From assembly GCA_017992455.1 (NCBI GenBank), contig JAGOOP010000001.1:11696-59722 (forward strand): a stretch of 48,027 bases of DNA, in the 5' to 3' direction. Source of the stretch: Candidatus Omnitrophota bacterium. Its GTDB lineage: Bacteria > Omnitrophota > Gorgyraeia > Gygaellales > Profunditerraquicolaceae. The notes beneath the pieces are model-generated. The model ran no database searches, had not been told where the DNA came from, and saw only the letters and a program-made list of their open reading frames with translations. This document shows positions 8,748 to 16,548 of this stretch, piece after piece (within the stretch, counting starts at the first letter, position 1; each line of letters begins with the position of its first letter). Both the position numbers and the translations under genes were made by a program.

Positions 8748-10690
8748 AATATCTTCCTTAAACCTTCAATAACCGGCTGTGCATCATTGAGGCGCCTGCG
8801 GCCGGGTTGCCCGCGCCATATCTGCGTGATCACGCTCTTCATCGTGGCCGGCGGGACGAGGTGAATGAATCCGCCGCGCTCAAGATCGGCCAGCACAGCC
8901 CGGTGCTTGCGGGACAGTCCCGGCGCCCGGAACACAACGACATGCGTGCCTGCGCTTGCCGCTTCCGACACCATTGAGATACTTTCAGGGGATATCACCA
9001 CGATATCAGAAACGTCAAGTATCCCGCCGACGCCGAAATCGTAATTACGCTCGCTGGCGATAAGAAGAAATTTACAGCGCTCATCCGCGGCGAACGTCTT
9101 CTTCAGCGTATCCTCCGCCTCCGACGACGTCCTGCGCGATGTGGTGGCAAGCAGCGTGCCGTTCAGTTCACGGACTGCGGCGCTTATGTGTCCCGAAACC
9201 TCCCGGACCATCGGCGCCGTCAAACGGAACCCCTTGGCATCCCCTCCGAGCAGCATGCCGATCACCGGAGCGGACAGGGAGCTTGTACCGATATGCTCGC
9301 GCAGCCGCTGCCCCTGCTCAGCCAGATATCCGCTGTCGATCAGGTTCAGCGCGCCCTGGGTCACCACGACATTGCGTGCCGTTGGCGGACGATCGTGCCG
9401 GGCGATCACAGCCAGATCGAAAAATCGCAGCGGCAGCCTTCCCGGCTTCATGATGACGAATGACTTTGCCTGATTTTCTATTGCCATGATCCGGTTCAAT
9501 ACCGCCAGGCTCGAGCCGCAGGATATAATGATATCGCACCGTACCGCAGCGAGGCCGCGGTACGAGCCGGCCGTCAGCGTCCGGCGCAGGCACGAAAGAC
9601 ATCCCTGGCAGGTTATCCGGTTCGTGAAAATACCGCTGACTGCCAGCAGCGCGCGAAACGCATGATGTTTCACCCCGACGGAAACCTCGCGTATCCGCGT
9701 TTCAATGCCTTTTTCTTTCAGATACCCGCTCACGATGCGCGCGAGCGCCTGCGCCTGGCGCACATGGCCGGTCTTGCCGTCGCTCAAGACGAGGATATCC
9801 CTGGATCGGGAATATTTCCAGATCCGGTAATGCCAGAGATACTCCTGCGGCTGCCGCCGGAGATGTCCCTCGAACAATCCGGCCAGATCCTGCAGGTTCG
9901 TCCGTATGTCTTCTTCGTCATCTCCGGTCCTTTTCAGCTTCACCGGAGGCTCGATCGTGAGCTTGATACATGGCCCGCTCGTCCGCGAACTGAACACCGG
10001 CACGAGCGCCGCATCGTATTTAAGCGCAAGCCGGACCGCGCCCGGCGCCATCGACGCATCCTTGCCGAAAAACCGCACCCCCACGCCGTTCCTGCCGCCC
10101 TGATCGATCGACATGCCGCAGGACTCATTGGCCCTGATAAGACGGATCAGCTCCCGGGCCTGGTCTTCGCGCCGTATGATCCTGCACCCTTTTGCCCTGC
10201 GGTAGGTGTTCAGCAATCCGTTGAGCCGCGGCATCTTCTGTTCCCGCACGAACAGGCTGAACGGGATATTCAGTTGCTGCGCGAGGATGCTTGATAATTC
10301 CCAGCTGCCTTCATGGACGCTGACAAAAAAAACGCCTTTTCCCCGCCGGAACGCCTCGGCGACATGCTCGAGACCGTCGATGGAAACATATTTCCGCGCG
10401 TATTCCCTGTCGATGACCGGGATCAAAAAGATCTCGACGATATTCTGCCCGAAACTGCGGTAATATTGCAGCGTAAGGCCGGCGAGCTCCTGCGGCGTAC
10501 GCGTATCGCCGAACGCGGCGCGCAGGTTCGCATACGCCCTGACCCGGTGCCTGACATCGAACGTATATACGATCTCTCCGAGCCGCCTGCCGATCCAGAA
10601 CGCGGCGCGCGGATGCAAAGAACGCAGAACCGGGCCCGCGGTCTTAAGCAGAATATACGCCGCGTAATCGGCGGCAGAATTGTTCTTCAT
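8744..10690 (-). CDS. Lipid A acyltransferase (LpxL-type) fused to an ELM1-like domain
   Basis: A 648-residue fusion. Residues 1-293 are a lipid A late acyltransferase of the LpxL/HtrB family; the catalytic H-x4-E motif is H126-E131 in HEGSWE. Residues 298-648 match the ELM1/DUF1022 family (DILVLSDGKTGHVRQAQALA at its start, SPESISMVSEA near its end), whose bacterial role is unproven but which often lies near lipid A genes. The ATG at 10690 lies inside the end of lpxK (47-nt overlap). Acylation of Kdo2-lipid IVA is the expected activity of the first half, at the cytosolic face of the inner membrane. The second half may be a GT-B-like enzyme or a partner for lipid hand-over; this is not established. 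Confidence 0.87.
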   Translation of the reverse strand: MKNNSAADYAAYILLKTAGPVLRSLHPRAAFWIGRRLGEIVYTFDVRHRVRAYANLRAAFGDTRTPQELAGLTLQYYRSFGQNIVEIFLIPVIDREYARKYVSIDGLEHVAEAFRRGKGVFFVSVHEGSWELSSILAQQLNIPFSLFVREQKMPRLNGLLNTYRRAKGCRIIRREDQARELIRLIRANESCGMSIDQGGRNGVGVRFFGKDASMAPGAVRLALKYDAALVPVFSSRTSGPCIKLTIEPPVKLKRTGDDEEDIRTNLQDLAGLFEGHLRRQPQEYLWHYRIWKYSRSRDILVLSDGKTGHVRQAQALARIVSGYLKEKGIETRIREVSVGVKHHAFRALLAVSGIFTNRITCQGCLSCLRRTLTAGSYRGLAAVRCDIIISCGSSLAVLNRIMAIENQAKSFVIMKPGRLPLRFFDLAVIARHDRPPTARNVVVTQGALNLIDSGYLAEQGQRLREHIGTSSLSAPVIGMLLGGDAKGFRLTAPMVREVSGHISAAVRELNGTLLATTSRRTSSEAEDTLKKTFAADERCKFLLIASERNYDFGVGGILDVSDIVVISPESISMVSEAASAGTHVVVFRAPGLSRKHRAVLADLERGGFIHLVPPATMKSVITQIWRGQPGRRRLNDAQPVIEGLRKIL

Positions 10691-11723
10691 TCTCGAAGAT
10701 CTCCAGCGTGACATCCAGGACGATACAATCGAATTCCGCGATCCCGGGCGCCAGAGCTGCAAGTTTCACCGCGTCCTTTTCGGTCGTGACCAGAACGCGG
10801 ATGCCTTGTTCGCGGCACTCCCGGCTGATCATATCCATATCAGCCGGCGAATACCGGTGATGGTCGGGAAACACGAATGCGGCCGCCACGCGCGCCTGCA
10901 GGGCGTCGACCGTGCGCCTGAACGAACCGGGATTGCCGATCGCCGAGACAAGGGCGACGGGACGGGCGCGCAGATATTCGGCCGTGCATTGTTTCGACGG
11001 GTCCGATAAGAACGAGCATCCCGCAGGTACATGGCGCGCTGCGACGATGAGCGCATGCGGATTCAGGCTTGCCAGACGGGCTTTAAGCGCATGCGGGTCA
11101 GCGCAAGCTTCCGTATTGGTCAGGACAAAGATACCGGCGCGCCTGAGCGCGGACAGCGGTTCGCGCAATATGCCGCGGGGGATCATGCATCCGTTGCCGA
11201 ACGGGCGCGCCGCATCCACAACCGCGATATCAAGGTCTTTCTTCAAGCCCCATTGCTGGAACCCGTCGTCGAGCAAAAGCGTATCCGCCCCGTAAACCCG
11301 CTGCGCTTCCACGGCAGCAGCACGCCGGTTGCCGTTGACGATCACCGGCACTCCCTGAAGTTTGCGCCATAACATGTACGGCTCATCGCCCATGCCGGAA
11401 GCATCCGGCGCAGGCGTTGTATTATTCCCGCGCTTTGACCTGCCGTAGCCGCGCGTCAAAACGGCGGTCCGACGGCCGTCATCCTTGAGCATCCGCGCGA
11501 TAAGCCGTACCAACGGGGTCTTGCCCGTGCCCCCCCAGGTAATATTGCCGACACTGATGATCTTTACCGGCAGAACAACGCGGTTGCGGCTGCGTATCCC
11601 GGACAGCACAACGATAACCGCGCCGTATAAAAGCGATAAAAGCCACAAAACACCTTTCAGGACAGAAGCAAAACCCCCTCCTCTCCTGTCTGTGGCAAGG
11701 TCTTTCAAATAGTCTGCAAGCAT
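10644..11723 (-). CDS. lpxK: Tetraacyldisaccharide 4'-kinase
   Basis: LpxK phosphorylates the 4' position of the lipid A disaccharide, the sixth step of lipid A synthesis, at the inner membrane. At 359 residues it is a little longer than the E. coli enzyme. An N-terminal membrane helix (about 24-40) precedes the Walker A site GGTGKT (64-69). Other family motifs are RGYG (91-94), GDEP (112-115) and the catalytic DDGFQ (152-156). The ATG at 11723 is chosen by homology; no good ribosome site precedes it. It is the first gene of the LPS operon, and a promoter lies about 28 nt further upstream. Confidence 0.95.
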   Translation of the reverse strand: MLADYLKDLATDRRGGGFASVLKGVLWLLSLLYGAVIVVLSGIRSRNRVVLPVKIISVGNITWGGTGKTPLVRLIARMLKDDGRRTAVLTRGYGRSKRGNNTTPAPDASGMGDEPYMLWRKLQGVPVIVNGNRRAAAVEAQRVYGADTLLLDDGFQQWGLKKDLDIAVVDAARPFGNGCMIPRGILREPLSALRRAGIFVLTNTEACADPHALKARLASLNPHALIVAARHVPAGCSFLSDPSKQCTAEYLRARPVALVSAIGNPGSFRRTVDALQARVAAAFVFPDHHRYSPADMDMISRECREQGIRVLVTTEKDAVKLAALAPGIAEFDCIVLDVTLEIFENEEQFCRRLRGVYSA

Positions 11724-11757
11724 CGTAACAACGGCAAACCGTCCCTGTTTTTCACTT

Positions 11758-11786
11758 ATTATATCGCTAAAGCATTCATTCCCCAA
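11758..11786 (-). promoter_or_regulatory. Promoter of the lpxK/LPS operon
   Basis: Minus strand: TTGGGG (11781-11786), 17-bp spacer, perfect TATAAT (11758-11763). Initiation is expected near 11751, leaving a leader of about 28 nt before lpxK. The leader carries ACAGGGACGG, reminiscent of the palindrome at 1618-1656 but without a full palindrome. Confidence 0.6.
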
Positions 11787-11832
11787 GCACTTTCGCGCCT
11801 GTTGCAATGATGCAATGATACGACATATCCTT

Positions 11833-14445
11833 TTATTGGAGTTCGATCGTAAGGACGTTGCAGGGCAGGGAAAGATGCGAGGCGGGGATCCTGACGCAGC
11901 CGTTTTCGGCATGATAGACCCGGCGGTTGACACGGACACGGCGCAGCGCATACGGACCGCTGCCGGACACAGGCCGGCAAAAAGTAAAGATCAGCCGCCT
12001 GCCCCGGTGGCTGCATTGCATGGTGACGGTCCGGCCGGAAAAATCTTCACGCATGAGTTTGGGGCGCAGGACCAGCATTCCCATGTCGAAGGTAACGCCG
12101 AGCACTTCTCCGATAAGCGTATGCATATACCAGCTCGCGGACCCGGTCAGATACAGGTACAGCCCCCTGCCCTGGCCGTTGAAATATTCAGGCAGCATGG
12201 GCGGGATGCACGCTGCGTCGCTTGCGGACATGCGGTAGAGCGATTCCATGACCTGACGGCCTTCTTCGACGAACATACGCGAATACAAAGCATTCGCCAG
12301 CATGACATTCATGTGGCTGAAGAACGCGCCGTTCTCCTTATCCCCGAACGCAAAACCGTATGCCCTGCCCAGGTCCAGAACGGGTTTTCGCATATCGGTA
12401 TTGAGCCTGAATCCCTGCAGCACAGGGTCATGCAGGTACGCGCGGATCGATTGCCATATTTGGCGGACCTGATCATCGGCAGCGACCCCGGACATAACAG
12501 CGAAAACCTGGGATGCCAGGAACATCGTGATGCGCCCCTGCCGGATCCCTTCGACACGCCGTGCCCTGTTGTCATAATATCCGTTGAAGAACCCGGCCTT
12601 CGAGAGCCATTCGCGCTGTCCCAGCCATTGCGCCATATGACAGGCCTTTGCCTGCAGGTCTTTGATCAGCCCGTCGATCGGTATCGCAACCATGTCCCCC
12701 GAAACGCGCTCGATCGCATCGTAATACTGCGAAAGCCGTTTTTGTTTTGCGTTCCAGCTGTCATATGCGACCCGGCGGCCGAGCGTATCGAGCAGCAGCA
12801 GCAGTTCACGCGTGACGGAAACAATCCTGTCCCTTTTCTTAAGACGCTCGAGGAACCGGCATATGTCCGCAAGATTATGGCTGTACATGCATGAGAACGC
12901 AGCCGATTCTCCCCTCTGCGGCGCCATATCGAGCCCGTCGTTCCAATCGGCATTCTCCAGCCTGGCGATATTATGAGTGCCGACATTGAAGAAAGGGACG
13001 AGGTTCTGAACGAGCAGATGCTCAAGTATCGTGGTCTTCAGGACCCTTCCAAAACGGTCCCTTTGGATAAAATCGGCCTGGCTGAATCCGGGATCAACCG
13101 CCTGCGCGCGGCGGAGCTGATGATCCCTGAAATACGTCGTCTTCCTTAACAGGATACCTATGTCGGCGCTGCGGTCGATATACGAACGAATGGTCAGATA
13201 CGGCCATACGCCATGATCCATCCAGACGCGGCTGATCGTGTTGCGGTCAGCCAGGAAACCATCTTCGGTGATAATAGTGGCATTGGACCCGTCAAGCCGC
13301 ACGCCCTGGAAACTGCGCTCAATAATAGCCTTCGCCTTTGCCGGCTCAGTCAATAAAAGCGTCAGCGCATCCTGCCACAGATCGCGCCATCCCCTGCCTC
13401 CTTTGCCGTAATCGAAATGGGGCAGGAACGAACAGCCGAATATCCTGCGCAGCGTGGGCTGAATGCCGACCCAGACAAGCCAGCCGTTGCGCTGCGGATC
13501 GTCGAGATCTATCGTTAATGAAGACACTCGTTCCTGCCAGCATTGCTTCGTGCGCTCAAGGCTCTTGAGCACGAGGCCGGACGTATGCAGTGCCGCGGTC
13601 GTACGCGCGATGCTGGCGGGAGAATCATCGATGCCCATGACCAGTATGTACCCCGCCTCCTGCCCGGGCCGCAGCTTCTTTGTGCAAAACCGCAATGCCG
13701 CGCACGCTTCCTTGCCGTCGAAACACGGGTCTTTCCTGCGCACGGGCGCAACCGGGCCCTCGACTGCGTCCGGGCGGAATATATCGCCCCGGCCGTAGAA
13801 CATATCGAGGGTCGGGAACTGCCCCGCAGGCGCACGGCCGTCGGATTCATATCCCCGGCAATAATAGATCGTCGTGTTGACAACATGCCCCTTCTCGTCA
13901 AAGATCATGGTCGGCTTGAGAAAGATGCCGTGGGGGTCCAGATCGACCCGGTTCAACAGCGAGCTGACATGGCGGTGGTCGCGAAGGTTTTTCTCGCCGC
14001 GGCCGTAAAGGGGGATGAACGATGTCGGCGTGATAGAAACGGTTTTCCTGCTGCGGTTACGGACCTTCACCTGCATGACTTCCGCTGCGCGATCACACGG
14101 CACGAAATTCAGGACCTCGACGTCCAGCGGGCCGCAGCGCTTGCGAAGCTTCTGGTACAACAGCCCTGTTTCCTGCTCCGCTACCGGCCCCTGCGAAAGC
14201 CGGAACAGCCTGTTATCCGCCCGTATAAAAAAATCCCTGCGGCATAAAGGGCTTGACCGCAGGTCCTCGACGCTTGCGGGCACGGTCAGGAAATGATTAT
14301 TATCCCGCTTGATGTCGCCGGACAGGTTCGGCCCGATGGCGCTCAGGATCGTGCCGTCAGGATTGGTCAGGGGCACATACCATTGAAACCGGTGTGCGCC
14401 CCTGACGATGAATGTCCCTTTTGTATCTATAAAACGGTACAGCAC
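11833..14445 (-). CDS. GH94-family glycoside phosphorylase-like protein
   Basis: An 870-residue protein resembling GH94 enzymes (cellobiose, chitobiose and 1,2-beta-oligoglucan phosphorylases). The family motif GWRDLWQD is at 352-359 and the catalytic Asp lies in DWND at 500-503. An N-terminal beta-sandwich region, an (alpha/alpha)6 barrel and a C-terminal beta-domain fit the length. No signal peptide is seen, so it should be cytosolic and split a beta-glucoside with phosphate to give a sugar phosphate. The start is GTG at 14445 with AAAGGG upstream, only 3 nt after the MscS-like gene stop. That pairing could link it to glucan turnover under osmotic change, but substrate is not predictable. 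Confidence 0.82.
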   Translation of the reverse strand: MLYRFIDTKGTFIVRGAHRFQWYVPLTNPDGTILSAIGPNLSGDIKRDNNHFLTVPASVEDLRSSPLCRRDFFIRADNRLFRLSQGPVAEQETGLLYQKLRKRCGPLDVEVLNFVPCDRAAEVMQVKVRNRSRKTVSITPTSFIPLYGRGEKNLRDHRHVSSLLNRVDLDPHGIFLKPTMIFDEKGHVVNTTIYYCRGYESDGRAPAGQFPTLDMFYGRGDIFRPDAVEGPVAPVRRKDPCFDGKEACAALRFCTKKLRPGQEAGYILVMGIDDSPASIARTTAALHTSGLVLKSLERTKQCWQERVSSLTIDLDDPQRNGWLVWVGIQPTLRRIFGCSFLPHFDYGKGGRGWRDLWQDALTLLLTEPAKAKAIIERSFQGVRLDGSNATIITEDGFLADRNTISRVWMDHGVWPYLTIRSYIDRSADIGILLRKTTYFRDHQLRRAQAVDPGFSQADFIQRDRFGRVLKTTILEHLLVQNLVPFFNVGTHNIARLENADWNDGLDMAPQRGESAAFSCMYSHNLADICRFLERLKKRDRIVSVTRELLLLLDTLGRRVAYDSWNAKQKRLSQYYDAIERVSGDMVAIPIDGLIKDLQAKACHMAQWLGQREWLSKAGFFNGYYDNRARRVEGIRQGRITMFLASQVFAVMSGVAADDQVRQIWQSIRAYLHDPVLQGFRLNTDMRKPVLDLGRAYGFAFGDKENGAFFSHMNVMLANALYSRMFVEEGRQVMESLYRMSASDAACIPPMLPEYFNGQGRGLYLYLTGSASWYMHTLIGEVLGVTFDMGMLVLRPKLMREDFSGRTVTMQCSHRGRRLIFTFCRPVSGSGPYALRRVRVNRRVYHAENGCVRIPASHLSLPCNVLTIELQ

Positions 14446-14448
14446 ACG

Positions 14449-15138
14449 TTACCCTTTGGACTTGAACTTCTCCATGATGTCGTTGACGGTTTTTTTGGCG
14501 ATATCCTGGCACCCGAACCCGAACGCCAGAGCGAACGCAAGGCCGAACGAAGCAAGCACGATGCTGATGATCAATTCGACGATGCGCGGGGCGATGTTCA
14601 GAGTTTCGAGCGTGATCATGACCGCGAACACGATCACGACGACCTCCACGATCTTTGACAGCAGATGCCCCTGCATCAGCCCCGCATTCGTCGCCGCGGT
14701 CTTGACGATATTACGCAGGACCGTCGCGAAGAACATGCCGAGGATCAGCATGAAAATGGCGGCGATGATGTTGGGCACATACAAAAGGATGCGGTTCAAC
14801 AGATCTGACGCCTGTACGATCCCCATGGCATTGACCGACACCACGAGCGTGACGAGGATGCCGAGCCAGTAGAAGATAGCTCCGAGCAGGTCTGACGGAC
14901 GATAGCTGATCCCGCCCTTCTTGAGCAGTTTATCAAGCTCGATCCGATCGGCCAGCTGGTCGAACTGGATGACCTTGCATATCTTGATGACGATATACTT
15001 GACGAGCCTTGATAGCAGCCACCCCACGAGCAGTATAAAAAGAACGGTGACCACGTTCGCCAGAAACTGCTGTATCTGGACAACGACGGTCTTGGTGGGC
15101 TCTATCAGCACTGATTGGACCTTATCCCATAACCCCAT
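14449..15138 (-). CDS. MscS-related conserved TM-helix membrane protein
   Basis: A 229-residue inner-membrane protein with about four to five hydrophobic helices and an internal repeat of the type found in the conserved-TM-helix family (Pfam PF05552), which is related to the pore region of MscS channels. The last helix (LASFGLAFALAFGFGCQDIA) resembles the glycine/alanine-rich MscS pore helix. The usual MscS beta-domain after the pore is missing, since the protein ends about 20 residues later. A channel or osmotic function is therefore possible but unproven. The ATG at 15138 has AGGAGG at 6-nt spacing, and a consensus-like promoter sits at 15168-15196. Confidence 0.8.
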   Translation of the reverse strand: MGLWDKVQSVLIEPTKTVVVQIQQFLANVVTVLFILLVGWLLSRLVKYIVIKICKVIQFDQLADRIELDKLLKKGGISYRPSDLLGAIFYWLGILVTLVVSVNAMGIVQASDLLNRILLYVPNIIAAIFMLILGMFFATVLRNIVKTAATNAGLMQGHLLSKIVEVVVIVFAVMITLETLNIAPRIVELIISIVLASFGLAFALAFGFGCQDIAKKTVNDIMEKFKSKG

Positions 15139-15167
15139 CGCACACCTCCTTGTTTTCACCTGTTACT

Positions 15168-15196
15168 TCTATATCACATCCGGCTGCCGCTGTCAA
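15168..15196 (-). promoter_or_regulatory. Promoter of the MscS-like/GH94 unit
   Basis: Minus strand: perfect TTGACA (15191-15196), 17-bp spacer, TATAGA (15168-15173). Initiation is near 15161, leaving a 23-nt leader with an AGGAGG site. The TGA stop of the MFS gene (15193-15195) is embedded in the -35 box, the same arrangement as at gdhA. Confidence 0.7.
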
Positions 15197-16464
15197 GCAA
15201 TTGTAGCGTGGGAGCTGACGCTCTTCTTCAACGCCGGCATGGAGTTATAAAAAAGGACCGCCGCTGCCATGCACAGGATGCCGCCGCCCAGAACCGTCAG
15301 CGGGGCGCCGATACGGCCGGCCACCGTGCCGCCGAGCAGAGTACCGAACGTCGCCATACCCATGAATGCCATGGTATAGAAGGACATGACCCTGCCGCGC
15401 TTAGCATCCTCGGTGATCATCTGAAGCACGGTATTGCTCACCACCATATGGGCCATCAGGCCGCTCCCCGCAAAGAACAAGAGCGTCACCGAGACCCAGA
15501 GATGGCGGGAAACGGAGAACAACAACAATGAAATACCGAAGACGGCTGCGGCGGCCGGCATGATGGAAAGCATGCGCAGGGGATCCTTCCATGCCGCCAG
15601 ATATGCCGCGCCTGCCAGAGCGCCCATGCCCACTGCGCCGGCAAGGAAGCCGAGCGTATGCGCGCCGCCGCCCAGTATATCCCGCGCAAAAACCGGCATA
15701 AGCACTGATTGCGACATGGCGATCAGCGACATCAATCCGATGAACAACAGGATGGACCGCCGCGGCGCAGAGCCGAATGTATAGGAAATACCCTCTTTCA
15801 GTTCCCGGATATGATTGGAGGGGTTTGCCGGACGGACATGCCGGGGCAGGCGCATGCGCGCCAGCGCCCAGAGCACGGCGCCGTAACTGGCCGCATTCAC
15901 CATAAAACAGATCCCTTCGGACCAGACGGTAATAAGAAAACCCGCCAGCGGCGGGCCGATAAGCCGCGCCAGGTTGAACAGGAGCGAATTAAGCGCGATG
16001 GCGTTGCCAAGGTCCTCTTTGCGGTCGACCATCTGGACAAGGAACGCATGGCGCGTGGGGATCTCGAACGCGCTGATGATGCCGAGCGTCAGGCTCAAGG
16101 CCGCGATCTGCCAGACCGCGATGTACCCCGACAATGTCAACACGGCGATCACCAGGGCCTGGATCATGGCGAGGACCTGGCAGATCACGATCATGCGGTA
16201 TTTATCCCATCGATCGGCGAATACGCCGGCAAAAGGGGCAAGGACAAGCGACGGCAGCTGGCTGGCAAAACCGACAATACCCAGCATTGCGGCAGAACTT
16301 GTCATACGGTACACCATCCAGCCCACGGCAATGTTCTGCATCCATGTGCCGATAAGGGAAATATTCTGGCCTATGAAAAAAAGGCGGAAATTACGATGGC
16401 GCAGTGCGCGGAATACGGCGGCCAGGCCGCGGGCCTCTCGGGGCAGTACCGGTGTGGGTTCCAT
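15193..16464 (-). CDS. MFS exporter (EntS-like)
   Basis: A 423-residue major facilitator with twelve predicted membrane segments, of the MFS_3/EntS-like branch. Its N-terminus (FRALRHRNFRLFFIGQNISL) and the loop VFADRWDKYRM are characteristic. Members export siderophores, drugs or other small molecules by proton antiport; the substrate here is unknown. The ATG at 16464 is chosen over a 21-residue upstream extension that would run into the EF-G terminator. A TATAAT box (16471-16476) lies only 6 nt before this ATG on the minus strand without a convincing -35, so a nearly leaderless transcript is possible. Confidence 0.87.
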   Translation of the reverse strand: MEPTPVLPREARGLAAVFRALRHRNFRLFFIGQNISLIGTWMQNIAVGWMVYRMTSSAAMLGIVGFASQLPSLVLAPFAGVFADRWDKYRMIVICQVLAMIQALVIAVLTLSGYIAVWQIAALSLTLGIISAFEIPTRHAFLVQMVDRKEDLGNAIALNSLLFNLARLIGPPLAGFLITVWSEGICFMVNAASYGAVLWALARMRLPRHVRPANPSNHIRELKEGISYTFGSAPRRSILLFIGLMSLIAMSQSVLMPVFARDILGGGAHTLGFLAGAVGMGALAGAAYLAAWKDPLRMLSIMPAAAAVFGISLLLFSVSRHLWVSVTLLFFAGSGLMAHMVVSNTVLQMITEDAKRGRVMSFYTMAFMGMATFGTLLGGTVAGRIGAPLTVLGGGILCMAAAVLFYNSMPALKKSVSSHATIA

Positions 16465-16480
16465 AGATGCATTATAGTAG

Positions 16481-16522
16481 CATAAAAACAAACGGGGCGC
16501 AAACCTTACGGCATGCGCCCCG
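16481..16522 (-). terminator. Rho-independent terminator of the EF-G fusion gene
   Basis: Minus strand: 9-bp GC-rich stem (16514-16522 with 16493-16501, 12-nt loop) followed by GTTTGTTTTT (16483-16492). It begins 27 nt after the EF-G fusion stop codon and lies just ahead of the MFS start. Confidence 0.8.
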
Positions 16523-16548
16523 GACAATGCCTTATTCCCTCCCGGCCG

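Noticed and set aside
11735-11750. ACAGGGACGG segment in the lpxK leader
   Set aside because: Resembles the 1618-1656 palindrome arm but has no complementary arm, so it is not called a repeat copy.
16486-16499. Possible -35 for the MFS TATAAT box
   Set aside because: The only TTG-like hexamer is 9 nt away and the correctly spaced bases are GC-rich terminator sequence; no full promoter is called.
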